Positions 10,196 to 22,189 are shown, counted from the first letter of the stretch. The stretch is DNA of 64,000 nt from Nageia nagi (GCA_050084985.1 JBITNC010000001.1:43586001-43650000); one strand, 5' to 3'. Numbers and translations are program-made. Notes: a model not told the origin generated them from the letters alone.

Positions 10196-13100
10196 TGCTT
10201 TATTTCTCAAAAATAGTTATATTATGATGATGTTTTATACTATACAAAATTTTGAAAAAACTAATTAGTATCTATACTTGTTGAACCAAGTCCCTTTGCA
10301 AGCAACTTATTCCAATAGGGGCAAACATAGATACCCAAAAAATACATATTTCTCTAAATCAGTCAAAATGCTAAAATTAACTAAATATTCTACTAAATGG
10401 CTAAAAGGGTTATCAATGCCTTAAATACTTTATTGAATATATATATTTAGCCTAAGTTATGATCAACAAGCAAAATATAAGCTAAATAACTTAAAAGGAC
10501 TATTTATTCACTTAAATATACAAAAGGAATTTTTTAGTCACCTAAATTAAAGTTAAGTGTAGTATATATGTCAACTTAAAAATAGAATTCCTATATCTTG
10601 CTCATTTGTGTAATTATTTCTATTGTAAACTTATGCTCTAAGTTTTGCTCCAAGATTCTACAAGCTTACATGTTAGGGTTTTAAGCTAATTCTAAGGGTT
10701 AGTAGTACTTTGAAATAATTCTACCCCATTTTGATACTACTTTCACCATATATCCAAGGTTGAAGGTAAATTTGAATAGTGGAATTGCTTGGTTTGATAT
10801 ATCTTTCTCTCTATTTCATTTTTCACAAGTTTTTGTAGGTTTGAGAGAGATTCAACCATTGGAATTACAAGGATTTGGAGGAGATTATGTATCCTTTTAT
10901 TAGTATTTTATTTATCATAGGTTTTTATGCATGTAATATATTTCTAGGATAATATCATCTTAATTTACATATACACACATCTATTTCATAAATCGATGGT
11001 CAAAAAATAATCTAAGCTTTGTGGGTATAAGGGATTTGAGATTCTTGATTTATTTAAGGGTTTGAAGTGTTTAGTATTGTATATTAGGATTTTAGCCAAA
11101 ATGTGGTGTTAGATGTTGTAGGATTGTCTAAATACTTATTTAAAGGCTATATTTCTAGGCATAAACATATATTGCACTATAGGTATACTTCTCTTTTCTA
11201 CTATCCATATAATTTTGGATTAGGGAGTTCACACACTAGTTTGGATAGCTTGAACAAGATATCAAGTTACCCTAAGGCCTTAAAGGCTTAGGGTTGGAGG
11301 TTCCTAAAACTTGTTAAATTGCATTAGGATTTTATATTCATATATCCTATAGGTTGAAGATACAATTGGATCATTTACATTAGTTCTTGACCTTTCTTGG
11401 TCATCTTATTTATATTTTGTATCTTTATATGTAATTGACATTTATGTGTGTGTGAAATGCATGTAAGCAAGGATTTGGGTTCTACAAGATTCATTAAAAA
11501 TAACTTAATAACAAACTTTTCAATTCTATCACTAAAGATTCCAATAATTAAATTTGGACAATAATTTTAGTAGTTAGATATACAAAGGATGGTCTAATTC
11601 CACCTAAAAAAATTATTGTTATTTTTATCCATTGATAGTGCAAAATCTGCATCAACATATAAAGAATGTATTACATAGAATTTGGGTCCATATGGCCAAT
11701 GAAAACATAAGCATAAGATAATAGAATTATTCCAAATAAAATAATTACACAAAGTTATAAAATTCAAGAGAAAAGTCTAATTAAGAGTTATTGTACTCTC
11801 TTCATACCAATTAAGTACTAGGTTACTTGTTAGCCCTTCTCTTTAAATTTATTGTTCATTAAGTGTTTTCAATTTCCTTTAAGTATTTATCCTTTCATTC
11901 TTTGTAATTCTTATACCTTCCTCTCTAGCTCTTCACTTTATAATTGTATTGGATTATTGAAAAATATATAGTTAAATACCATGACTTCATAGTATTAAAA
12001 ATAAATCTTTCATAAATATTGTATCAATATACATAGGTAGTTGCATTCACTTCCTAATATGTTGCCAAAAATCAACAAAATTGTCTATTTGTACAAACAC
12101 TTAATAACAACATTTTCTTGAAAAAATGAAATGAAACCTAGTTTCCTTTATACTTGGAAATTGTGATCATGCATCTTGTCAAATAATTTATGTGTCTTAT
12201 CTAAGCTGCCATAGTTTACACACCATCCAACAATCATATTGCTTATATAAGTTAAAACCAACTTGAGTGATTCCTTATGTGTTTTGAAGGAAAAGCTTGA
12301 ACAATTAAATGAAATTCAAATCTTCTATGATTTGATAGATGCATATATTAAAAATTATAGACTCTCCAAGTTTCTAAAATAAATTTGAAGAAATTTATAG
12401 GAGTTTCATTGTTGTGATGCTATTAGTTGTAAAGGTCTTCAAACTAGTCAAAACATGCAATACCATGACCCTCAAAATTTCCTTATATCACATGGTAGAG
12501 GCTTTAATAATATTACAATATTTTTCTTTCAAGTGATCCTTATTTATGTTATTCAATTAATGTTAGAGAGTAAACAATGCCTCAAGAAAACAAATTCCAT
12601 CAATATATGTTTTTGCATATTTTCCTATTGATAGATATACTCATTATGTATATCCTATATTGTGTCCATATTCAACATGGTCACCCATTAACATGCAATA
12701 AAATTAACAAATTTAAAACCAAAAAGTATAAAACTGAAATGCTATATCTATTTGCATTGTTGATAAATTTTCAACTAATTAATCTTAATTACAATCAAGA
12801 ATATACTTCACTAAGTACATATAGTTCATGTATCCCAACTATATATGTTGAAAAGAGAAAACCTACATGTTTTTGCCCCAATGGTAAAATGCTAACTAGA
12901 ATAACACCATCAAAAACTTATTATTTGAAATGCATATCTTTAAAACTAAAACACATGTCAAGGGCCATCCAAACTCTAGAACTTGGATGTTCAAATAGAA
13001 GTGATGTTAATATTATCATGTGTTGGTTGTACAATTTCATCATCTAGTTATTTTTTAGGTCTACTTAATTTTAGTAATTATTGACACCACTAATCTATTT

Positions 13101-14585
13101 CATGAAGTAATATGGGAGTTTGTTAAATTAGAAACCAAACAAAGTGCACATTATATAACATATTACATATCTTGACTCATGTAATCTCTTCTGATCTTAA
13201 TTTTGAAAAAGAATTCCCTTTCATAATATGTCAAAGGGCTTTTCTTCAAATTTTTATCAAGAAAATTTTTATGGTCACACAAAATGCCCTATTGGTATTT
13301 GTTAATTGTATTGAAGTGTTTAATGAGAGACACAATTGTATAAATAAGGATATTTATACTTTAAAAATCAACTCAACTTAGATTCCCAAACTTTGATTTT
13401 TAGTACATCTAATGATTAAAAAGGAATCATTTAGCACATAGTTATGTAGGATAAAACATGACTAACATTGATAAATAATGTTTCTTCAATTATATAATTA
13501 ATATTTTAAATTTAGTTATGTTATTAATTCCATGAAACTATAATTTCTTTGATATTTGTGTGTGACCCTATTTCAAACCATATAAGCAATGAAAGGTATT
13601 AAGCCAGAACATCACCGTTTAAAATTTTACATACTTTTTCCTTTGTAGCACCATGGTGTATAATGAGCTCCTTCTTTCTCACATGTGTTACTTCCACCAA
13701 GCCCCAAAACCTCACAAGCACTATTTTATTATGGAAAAACATGCTTATAAGTGACATGATAGTCAAGCCTTGTATTCAAATTTAAGCCTCTTCTATTTTG
13801 AAATCTTCAAATACTAGATAACTTAAGACTATCTAAATAAAAATATCTTTGAATTACAATTTCTAATAATACCAAGATATCTATATGCAAAATTATAATC
13901 CATTTTTCAAATGTCCTACAGCCACTATTTTTATTGCATTTTTGGTTCCATTATTTTTTAGTTATTTTGTATATGGGTACTATGTTTTGAAACTATAAAT
14001 ATAAAAGTATTGTTATTCCTTGTATAATTTATGAAAAAGAGGATATTAGCATTGATGCATAGTACTAAATAAGTTTATCTCAATATTTTTATTTCTCACA
14101 CAAACCAAAGTATGCCAGCAAAACTTGATGTTACAATGTGGACTTGTTTGTTTGGCACTTGTAGAATTCATACCAACTAGAAGTTAGCAAAATTTGTAGT
14201 AGAGCACCTTTTATTTATACTATGTATGATAAGTGGAATGAATAAAACATATACAAAAAATAATGAAAGATAGAGTCATCAAAAACTACCTAGATGCAAT
14301 TGGATGATGGTTAATAAATAAATTCATATGTTTTTTGTAAGAGACAAGTCACATCTAAAAATTGAGAAAATTTATGGATACTTGGAGAGATTTTCTTTGG
14401 TAATGAAAGTAATACGATATGTTCTTGATTATGATATGTTTTCTACAATATGTAAAGGAGGTAGATAAAAAAATTCATTACCACCATAGTGAGAAAGTAG
14501 TAATCTCTTTTAGGCTATTAAACATGTCCTTTATCACAACCATTCAAGTTGTGAAGAACCTTAAAAATATCCAAACCTTGCTCAA
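10195..14585. other. AT-rich sequence without supported gene
   Basis: About 4.4 kb in which I support no gene. A 156-codon open frame at 12577-13047 (+) has no recognisable domain and is rejected. A minus-strand snippet near 12190-12300 could be the edge of a PPR relic, but it is too short to call. Confidence 0.45.
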
Positions 14586-14589
14586 AAAA

Positions 14590-14945
14590 ACCCATTTTGT
14601 ACATATTTTATGATCATTGTAGTTCATTGGACTCATTTTGATGAGGAATTTTATCAAAAAATTTATGGATCCTTTCAACATATTTATTTTGTGCATATAC
14701 TAGAATCCTTGCAGTCCATAAAATTTTATCTACATCTTTTTATGAAACTCCATAATTGCATACATATCTACTAAGGTATTCACAACCACAAAAATGTGAT
14801 AAAAATATGATTTTAAAGAGTCTTTCATGTATGTATAAACCCTATTATAAATATCCTAGTTTGGTGCATGCTTTGAGGATGTTCAAAAAGGTGAATTGAT
14901 CTAGTTGGACTATTATTATCATTTGGTGCATTTGGTGAAATAGTC
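14590..14945 (-). pseudogene. PPR protein relic 1 (PLS type)
   Basis: The minus strand holds consecutive pentatricopeptide motifs broken by shifts and stops. In order they are QFTFLNILKACTKLG, then IHERLFKIIF, then VVVNTLVDMYA (shifted frame), then ARILVYAQNKYVERIHKF and FDKIPHQNES. These match the plant PLS pattern FTFxxVLKACAxLG, G-x-IHxRxxK-x-GF, VVVxNALVDMYAKCG, xMIAGYAQNG and LFDxMPxRNxVSW. Intact PPR proteins bind organellar RNA; this one cannot be translated as a whole. It belongs to a series of similar relics on the same strand. Confidence 0.75.
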
Positions 14946-15039
14946 TCAATATATATCAATTGAATAGTGAATAAAGGAGCTTTCCCTTTGAAATGGAATT
15001 TCTTTAAATATAGGTCTTTAGGAGTTTTATACATGTTGA

Positions 15040-15460
15040 AAAGTGTAGAGAGTAGTTTGTATTTGTATTTGTAGTAAGTAAAATGTTCAATCACCTATCT
15101 TGATAGAGTTGTAATAGAGTGATATTTTATATCATTTTGGTGGGTAAGTGATAATACTGTATGAAAATAAAAATTTCAACAACAATATACCATGGCCTTC
15201 TACATAAAATGAGATGGAGGTGGTAATATGACCATATATTTATACCTCTATGATTTTGACGGCAAAGAGTGATTACAAATGACTAAAATGATGCAAAACT
15301 GTAAGAGTTGAAGAGCATACAAAGTATTATGTATCTATATTTGTAGTAAGAAAAATATGCATTGTATGCTTCAACCATCCATCTCAATAGTGTTTTGTGA
15401 GAGTGATATTTATATCGATGCTTAGAATATCATTTTAGTTGGTAAATGATGATTTATATG
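15040..15460. repeat. tandem duplication, about 290-bp offset
   Basis: A segment with TTTGTAGTAAG, CAATAGTGTTTTG/GATAGAGTTGTAAT, GAGTGATATTT and TTGGT-GGTAA(G/A)TGAT occurs at about 15040-15160 and again at about 15325-15460. It separates PPR relics 1 and 2. Confidence 0.6.
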
Positions 15461-15479
15461 ATACATTTTCAAATGTGCA

Positions 15480-15770
15480 TTGCAATCCATGAGATTACAT
15501 CTCAATGAGGTATTATGCCAAATAATTCCAAGCCCATTTCAATGTATATATTTTGTGCATATATTGTGATTATTTCATTCCATGAAACTATGCATCATGC
15601 ATTTGTTAAATAATTATAGGGCCTTATGTGTTCTTCCATATTTTGCATATATGTCTATCAAGGGCATTTACAACTATAGTATTTAATGAAAAATAATTTT
15701 GCCTACTCTTTTATGGATGTCCATACCTTCTTCTATATCTCCCATGGTGGTATATGTGGGAAGAAATTTA
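15480..15770 (-). pseudogene. PPR protein relic 2
   Basis: The minus strand gives MGDIEEGMDIHKRVGKIIF, then a shifted VVNALIDIYAKYGR-like stretch with THKALxLFNKCMMH, ending near a VSW-equivalent. This is the standard PLS order of linker (GxLEEGxxIHxRVxK), helix pair (VVNALIDMYAKCG) and LFxKM. It has stops and at least two frameshifts. Confidence 0.7.
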
Positions 15771-15859
15771 TTCATGGATGAGCCAAATTTAACTCCAATG
15801 AGATTGATGAGTGAATGAAGGAGATTAGCCTCTAAAAGGGCATTCCTTATGATGTAGGT

Positions 15860-16000
15860 TTGTAGGATTTGAAGAGAAGAGCATAGATGGCTATCAAGGC
15901 ACTCATAATCACAAAATAAATGGATGAAAAAAACTCATTTTCAACTACTCTTTCATGGATTGCCATACCTTCTAGAGCACCCTTGGTGGCATATGTTGAA
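15860..16000 (-). pseudogene. PPR protein relic 3
   Basis: The minus strand reads TKGALEGMAIHERVVENEFF then VIMSALIAIYA, another copy of the G-x-IHxRVVxxxF and VxxALIxMYA pattern found in relics 1, 2 and 5-7. It ends where the MYAKCG block would continue. Confidence 0.7.
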
Positions 16001-16319
16001 ATAATGGAGCCAAATGTTACAAATTTTAACCTATTTTGTGCATATCCTATTATGATTAGAATTCATAAAAGTATATTTTCATCATCCATGGTTAGGAGGG
16101 AAATTTTTCAGGGCTGCACAAATCCTTTCCACCTTAATTTCCTTCCTTCTCACATGAATTCTTCTTACCCATATGAATTCTTCCCACCACATCTTTATAT
16201 TTAATTTTCATATTTTTTATGGTAGTTTTTAAAAGGATGTTTTTAAATTGCATCTTTGTACTTTTTGGGGATGATTAAAATAACCCCACTAAGATCCCAA
16301 ATTGAGGTAGTTTAAAACT

Positions 16320-16375
16320 ACCAACTCAAAATTGCCTCAAATTAGCCACCTCTAAAGTCTATATTTGGTCTAGTA
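16320..16375 (-). mobile_element. weak CACTA-like terminus
   Basis: Read on the minus strand from 16375, the sequence begins CTACTAGACCAAATATAGAC and continues TTTAGAGGTGGC. This resembles the better terminus at 42368 (CACTAGACCAAAAAGGGC, then TTTAGGGG). Subterminal GTAGTTTAAAACTAC-like palindromic words lie just inside. No partner end or transposase was found, so this is tentative. Confidence 0.3.
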
Positions 16376-16461
16376 GAAGATCATATTATGTTGAATAATA
16401 TTGTATCACTTGGTAAATAATTAATGAAATAAGGTGCATTTGAGAAGGATATTGAAGAGGT

Positions 16462-16610
16462 TTAACAACCAACAAGAGAAAACCAACCTAGTAGTGGTGA
16501 ATCAATAAGAGAAAACCAACCCAGTAGTGGCAAAGCAATAAGAGCAAACCAACCCAATAGTGGCAAAGCAACAAGAGAAAACAAACTCAATAATTGAAAA
16601 GCAACATGAG
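16462..16610 (+). repeat. 33-bp minisatellite encoding an 11-residue repeat
   Basis: The word AAGAG at the same place in the unit starts at 16474, 16507, 16540 and 16573, with a decayed unit at 16606, exactly 33 bases apart. One plus-strand frame reads TRENQPSSGES, IRENQPSSGKA, IRANQPNSGKA and TRENKLNN before a stop. Because 33 is a multiple of three and the frame stays open, it may derive from a repetitive coding sequence. No family was recognised. Confidence 0.85.
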
Positions 16611-16635
16611 AGTACTAGCACAGTACTGGATAAGC

Positions 16636-16790
16636 TATGTAGTTATAGTTATATTACAAAGGAAGCTATAGTTATAGTTATAATGGTCAAGTTATATAGT
16701 TATAGTTGAAGTGGGAAAGCTATGTATGCATTTTGTAAACCTCAATAGAATATATATATATATAATATATATATATATATTTAATATCCC
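16636..16790. repeat. TATAGT-type repeats and (TA)n tract
   Basis: Several AGTTATAGTTATA units at about 16640-16710 are followed by (TA)n interrupted by AATAT at about 16752-16782. Confidence 0.85.
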
Positions 16791-16799
16791 AATTATATA

Positions 16800-18630
16800 A
16801 TAACATAATAATATCCTAAATATAAACAAATAAGAGAATTTAAGAGCATCATAAGTATAATATCATCAAATAACATCAATTGAAAAGTAACTCATAATAT
16901 CTGAACCAAGCATAGAAGTTGAACCCTTAAGGTAGGGCATCATCATAAGATTCTCCTTTAGGAAGGAAGCCACTCTATAAGATTACTCCATGAGAAAAAT
17001 TTTATAAATGATCTCTTTGATTTTTATTTTCATAAACCTCCACCTATATATACCCATTTGAGTGACACATATCTCAAGATGGTCGATACGATATAATTAA
17101 TTATATATATCTCAATATGGTCAACACAACATAGAAAATATAAATTATTACATGGTATATTATATAGTTGATGGAAAGGGAATCATCCCATATTCCAATA
17201 TGGACCATATAACTTAACACATATTATATCCATATTTGGGTACCTAAAATTCTAGTCCTTTTAAAACATATTTCATCCTCGAAACATAAGAAGGGACACT
17301 AATAGAAAAGATTGTATTTGAATTCTTTTTTATGTTAGAACATAGAGCAATTTTTTTAAAATTTAAACATCAAAAATTGATGTGAATTTCAATGCATTCA
17401 CCCAATAGTTTTTACATCCTTTTTTCACTCACTTTTTGCATCATATTTTGTGTCAAATTATACATTTTTTCATTGTATTATTGGATTTTGTGTTAGAGTT
17501 TTGCATCATATTATCAAATTTTATGTGAAATTTTGTATCAAATTTTGTGTTCTTTTTTGTAAGGAGATGTTACAAAATTGTAGATATTTTAATAATGTGT
17601 TATCTAAAAAAAATAGGCTCAAAATGATATAAGGATAAAAAAAATGACCTCTATAAGGTGCATCATTTTTATAATAATGCAATGTGCCACATTCCTAGTA
17701 AATGAGATGATGTATATATTTTATTAAAAATAACTAATCAATTTTTGATCCAATTCTATGATTTGCTCTATATCTTAGAGTTCCTTATTTAATAGGTATT
17801 TGGGGTAATGACATTGGTTCATTGAACCAATTCAAGAATGGGGTTAGTGGTTCAGGTATTGAAAACTTGAATTTATTATATATATTTTTCCAAATAATAC
17901 AATAAAGATTTTGATGTTATTGTCCATTTTTTGCCACTAGTTTCTTCTCTATGGGCTTCTCCTCTTCCTTGGGAGTTATGTCTATGATCAAAACCTAAAA
18001 TCTAAGGAATTAATATACAAACCAAAGACCTAAGAAAATAAATTAGCTAAAGCCTATAAATGTGAGGATTGCAAGGATGATTTGTTGATATATATAGTTT
18101 GGAGAGGGTATTTGACTATTGGGTAATAACTTTTGGTACATATAGAGGAAAAAGTAAATTTCATGAGCTATCAATTGGTGGATCAATGAATAGGTCAAAT
18201 GCATTTTAATTTTTGTTAGTGAAATGTGATGCAAACTTTGCATTAGACTTTGTGTCAATTTTTACATCAAAATTTACATAGAAAAATGTTCAAAAATTCA
18301 AAAAAAAGAAATCAATGCGAGGTGATGTATTCTAACATAATTTGCATGGATGTATTTAAAAATATTTTTGTGATGCAAAAAATGTTGCAAATAGGAATTT
18401 TCCTATTAGTGAGACTAGATAATATAATCTTCTAAGTTTTGTTGAAAATTTATGCTACTTGTCATAATTCATCCATCCAAGGGAAATCTTGATTGGTGTT
18501 AATTGATTATGTCCATATGTTTTGCTTATTTGGATCTATGTAGATCCACCATAGTATCCTTATTGCTATATACCTATTTTTGATAATTATTACCTCTCAT
18601 GATGGTGTGGATGTTAATAAACTCCAATTT
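16800..18630. other. AT-rich sequence without recognisable gene
   Basis: No coding relic recognised. Words such as TTTGTGTCAAATTTT and TTTGCATCATA recur irregularly at 17430-17560 and 18220-18290, suggesting decayed short repeats. Confidence 0.45.
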
Positions 18631-18634
18631 TAGC

Positions 18635-18662
18635 CATTAGACCTAAAATGGGCTTTGGGTGC
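18635..18662 (+). mobile_element. weak CACTA-like terminus
   Basis: The plus strand reads CATTAGACCTAAAATGGGCT then TTGGG, resembling the inverted terminus at 42368 (CACTAGACCAAAAAGGGCTT) but with several mismatches, including CATTA for CACTA. Orientation would suit a left end. No transposase or target duplication was recognised. Confidence 0.25.
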
Positions 18663-18892
18663 AAGTAATGCAATTTTATTATAGTAGTTCTTAAATTTCC
18701 TAATGTTTTATTTTAGTGGTAATTTCTAAGGGGCAAATTTTTCTCACCCTAAAAGAACTAGATTAGGTGACTAAAAACCACCTCTTCATGAAACCAAAAA
18801 AATACAAATGGGCACATGAGGAAATGTTTTTGACATTTAGGATATTTTGAGCTAAGGGGTTGGATGGAAAGGGTCATTTGTTGATTTGGCAA

Positions 18893-18996
18893 GATGAGAG
18901 AGGAGAGGGGATACCAGATGAGAGGAGACATGGTAAGATCAAATGAGAGGATATATGGTAATACTAGTTGAGAGGATATCTGGTGAGACCAAATGA
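18893..18996. repeat. 25-bp minisatellite, about four copies
   Basis: GATGAGAGG-type words start at 18893, 18917, 18942, 18967 and 18992, about 25 bases apart. Each unit continues with A(G/T)A(C/T)(A/C)TGGT(A/G)A. Similar GAGGAGAGACCAGATG sequence occurs at 31080-31170. Confidence 0.8.
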
Positions 18997-19059
18997 TGGA
19001 AAATGTATTTTATTAGGAGGTACAAGTAAGTATTTCAATCCATGACCTTGCAAACTTGT

Positions 19060-19440
19060 AGTATTCTTCTACATTCTACATATATATCCATGCTTTATAT
19101 TTTTGAGCATTCTTTTAGAAAACCTAGGAATTCTACAAACATTGTAAACTATGAAACTATGTTTACATTATGCATTTTGTTAAACTTATCCTAGGTATTG
19201 TGTATTCTTCCACATGTTTCATGTGTTTATGCTTTTTTTTAGAAAACCCATTTTGTGTATCATGTAATTATTATAGATCACGAAACTATATTTTTTTCAT
19301 GCATCATGTCAAATAAATATGGGGTCTTGTTTTATTCTTCCACATGTTTCATGTGTCTATGGGCCTTTTTTAAAAAAATCCATTTTATGTATCATGTAAT
19401 CATTTCATACTTTGAAACTTTATTTAAATGATGCATATTG
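19060..19440 (-). repeat. 130-bp tandem array of PPR-derived fragments
   Basis: About three units with a period near 130 bp; CTTCCACATGTTTCATGTGT recurs at 19207 and 19337, with a weaker copy near 19075. On the minus strand each unit carries the same decayed PPR piece, for example ETCGRIHNT then DKFNKMHNVNIVS, MMHEKNIVS, and LFDNMHHLNKVS. These match the KCGRIHKAQELFDKM and N-x-VSW blocks of PLS proteins. One PPR segment was apparently amplified in tandem after or during decay. Confidence 0.7.
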
Positions 19441-19449
19441 TCAAACAAA

Positions 19450-19885
19450 CCCATAATATTTGATTTATAAGAACTAAGTTGGTATATCTACACACCCAAT
19501 TTAGGGTTTATGTGTATTTGGGTAGTGAATTTCAAAGCTCCCATAGCCTACACAAATCATAACATTTGATTTACAAGCACCAAATAGGTCTACACATCTA
19601 CACACCCAATTCAAGGTTTATGCATATTTTGGTAATGAATTTAAAAGCTTCCTCAAGATAGCCTTCTTGAATAGAAACATTCAATTTTCAAGCACCAAGT
19701 AGACACATGCAAACATCCTATTCAGGGTTTATGGGTATTTTGGTAGTGAAGTTCAAAGCTCCCTCAAGATATCTTACATGGACCATAACATTCAATTTAC
19801 AAGCACCAAGTAGACACATGTACATACCCAATTGAGGTATTTTGAAAATGAAGTTCAAAGCTCCCTCAAGATAGCTTGCACAACC
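19450..19885. repeat. tandem array, four units of 106-115 bp
   Basis: The word AACATT(T/C)(G/A)ATTT recurs at 19454, 19561, 19676 and 19787. Each unit continues ACAAGCACCAAGTAGACACA, then CACCCAATTCAGGGTTTATG, then TTTTGGTAGTGAAGTTCAAA and GCTCCCTCAAGATAGC. It adjoins the PPR-derived array. Fragments of the same sequence appear near 22440-22490, 40660-40730 and 41390-41470. Confidence 0.88.
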
Positions 19886-20039
19886 AAGAAGGTTAATAAT
19901 ACATGTATGATGATCAATACTATGATTGTAGGATATTCACATAAATGAAATACTTGTAGAGACTTTTAAGTAGATGTAATTATCAAGTGTAAAAATGGCT
20001 ACATGAAAAAATACTACTTTAAAAAATATCAAAAATCAT

Positions 20040-20606
20040 GTTAGAAAATGGAGACTACAACTGGCTAGAAAATAGAGAGTAGTTTCTTTCTGGTTTAACA
20101 CTAAATTTTAGTTGCCAAGAAGCCATGACACCTGTTTATCAGTTACAGAAGGGTTGGGGGTTACCTAACGACCTTCCAGATCTAACTTAGGTTTAAGTTG
20201 GGTTGGTTTGTACCTATAAATAAGAGGCTTGATTTGAGGCATGTAATATGTAGTTTTGACAGCAATTGTGAAGTAGATTGTGATTGTAGTTTGATGTCTT
20301 ATGTAGATAGTATGTGAGAGAGATTGTAGTGAGGCTTTGTTGTAACTCCAAAGTGAAGGTTGTAGCAAGATTATGCTGCTGGTTTGTTGCTTGGAGGACT
20401 TGAAGAATGATATGCAAAAGGGTTGAAAGCTTCTCCGTGGATGTAGCCTACACTGGGTGAACCATGTTATCTCTTGTGTCTCTCTTGTGTGATTGATGTT
20501 CATGGTTGTTTGATTTCAGTAGTATGCTTAAATGTTGTTTCTTTTTGCCAAGGACCAGAAGAATTGTGAATTCTCTTGCTTATATAAACTTATTAAATCC
20601 TAACAA
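20040..20606 (+). repeat. possible solo LTR
   Basis: The segment has LTR-like order on the plus strand: a TATA box (CCTATAAATAAGAGG, about 20213), then transcript-like sequence with GTGGATGTAGCCTACACTGG and GTGAACC, then a T-rich part ending TCCTAACA near 20605. The GTGGATGTAG-C-CTAC block is typical of R/U5 regions of plant copia LTRs, and a similar block occurs at 42850. No partner LTR, target duplication or good primer site was found, and the outer boundary is a guess. Confidence 0.35.
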
Positions 20607-20686
20607 ATCAGTCCCAAAGTGGTAATTTAGCAAGAATAAGCTTATAATATTTAACAATTTTTCAACACAAAAATTTGAATGTTATG

Positions 20687-20960
20687 TTATATTACCTCCA
20701 TAATAAGCACAATAATATATAAAGGTTGGATGTCTCTCCATCTTGAAACTATGTATGCATCATGCATCTTGTTAAACAATTCTTGGGCCTTGTGTATTCT
20801 TCCACATTTTGTATACATGCATATCAGTGTATACATAACCACAACATTTGATGGAAATCCACTTTTAACTACTCTTTGATAGATTTGCATACCTTATTCT
20901 AGAGCTCCCATGGTGGCACATGATGGAAGAATGATATATCCTAGGAATAATGCAATAAGA
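20687..20960 (-). pseudogene. PPR protein relic 4
   Basis: The clearest PPR relic in the window. The minus strand reads SCATMGALE, a stop, GMQIYQRVVKSGFPSNVVV, then TLICMYTKCGRIHKAQELFN and KMHDAYIVSRW. It is a nearly complete PLS repeat set with one stop codon and Arg in place of a residue in the VSW block. Intact relatives bind organellar RNA. Only about two motifs survive, flanked by other decayed copies of the same sequence. Confidence 0.82.
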
Positions 20961-21419
20961 GTCACTCATGCTATTAAAGTATTTTCATCCATCATCCACT
21001 AGACCTACATGGTTACATGGAAGTAGAACACATACACATGTTTATATATGTAATCAGAACACATATAAAGGTTTCCCATGTTAGTTTTATTCTTTCTTAA
21101 GAGCCTTTTTTTATTTTTCACAAAAAAATATTCTTAGTAAAGTATAAAATATAGCCTATAAGACCTTCTTGAAAGATATTGACACTGTACTTGCATTATG
21201 CATCTTATTAAATGATTCCTGGGAATTATGTTTTTTTCTAACTTATCACTTTTGGATTGGTTTTTAACACTTAGATGTTTTTTGGGTTGAATAATTTTTT
21301 TTCCTTATCTAAGCAAATTTTGGGATCATATGGTACTATATTTAAATCATTTCACATCACATGTTGAATAATTGCTTTCCTTCTCCAAGCTAGTTTTTGG
21401 ATCATATGTATTTAAATCA

Positions 21420-21580
21420 TTTCATATCTTATGAAATAATTCTTGAGCCTTGTGTACTATTTCACATTTTGCATACATATCTATCAGGGAAATCAAAACC
21501 ATAATATATTCAAGGCAAAACCATTTTCAACTACTCTTTGATGGATGTCCTACCTTCTTTGAGAGCTCCCATTTTGTATA
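21420..21580 (-). pseudogene. PPR protein relic 5
   Basis: The minus strand reads GALKEG, then shifted frames giving RHPSK and EYIMVLISLIDMYAKCEIVH with KAQELFHKI. This is the same IHxRVV, VVxLIDMYAKC and KAQELF layout as relic 4. It contains stops and at least two frameshifts, and lies in the first unit of the tandem duplication. Confidence 0.7.
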
Positions 21581-21939
21581 TGTATATTAGAACACATACA
21601 CATATTTATATATGCAAGTAGAATGGATACAAAGGTTTCTCATGCTATTAAGGTTTTGTTTAACTATATTTTATGCTCTATTGAGAGCCTTTTTTGTTCC
21701 TCATTCAAATAATGAGAAACATAAAAAAAGTTTCTCATGCTATTATAGCCAATAATACCTTTTTGAAAGATATTTAAATTGTTCTTGCATCATGCATCTT
21801 GTTAAAACATTCTTGGATGTGTTTTTTTTCAACTTATCACTTTTGGATTGGTTTTTGATACTTAGAATATATCTATTTTGAAAAGTTTCTTTCCTTCTCT
21901 AAGATAGTTTTTTGATCCTATGGTATTGTATTTAAATCA

Positions 21940-22175
21940 TTTCATATCACATTATGCATCTTGTGAAATAATTATTGGGCCTTCTGTATGTTTCACATTT
22001 TGCATACATGTCTATTAGAGAAGTAAGAACAACAATATTCAAGGTGAAATCATTTTTAACTACTCTTTGATGAGTGTCCATAAATTCTTCTATAGCTTCA
22101 ATTTTGCATAAATATTTATGGTAATTGAGTATTATTCCATATTTTACATACATGTCTTTTTAGGTATTCAAACCA
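21940..22175 (-). pseudogene. PPR protein relic 6
   Basis: A 68-codon minus-strand frame contains EFMDTHQRVVKNDFTLNIVV and TSLIDMYAKCETYRRPNNYF, the PLS pattern with IH changed to TH. It lies in the second unit of the tandem duplication and is the counterpart of relic 5. It is too short and isolated to be a functional gene. Confidence 0.75.
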
Positions 22176-22189
22176 TACCATTCAATTTA

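Noticed and set aside
12577-13047. 156-codon plus-strand open frame, among the longest in the window
   Set aside because: No recognisable motif, composition matches chance translation of AT-rich DNA, and no promoter or neighbouring gene structure was seen.
20165-20503. 112-codon minus-strand open frame
   Set aside because: It lies antisense within a region that looks like a solo LTR on the plus strand and has no known domain.
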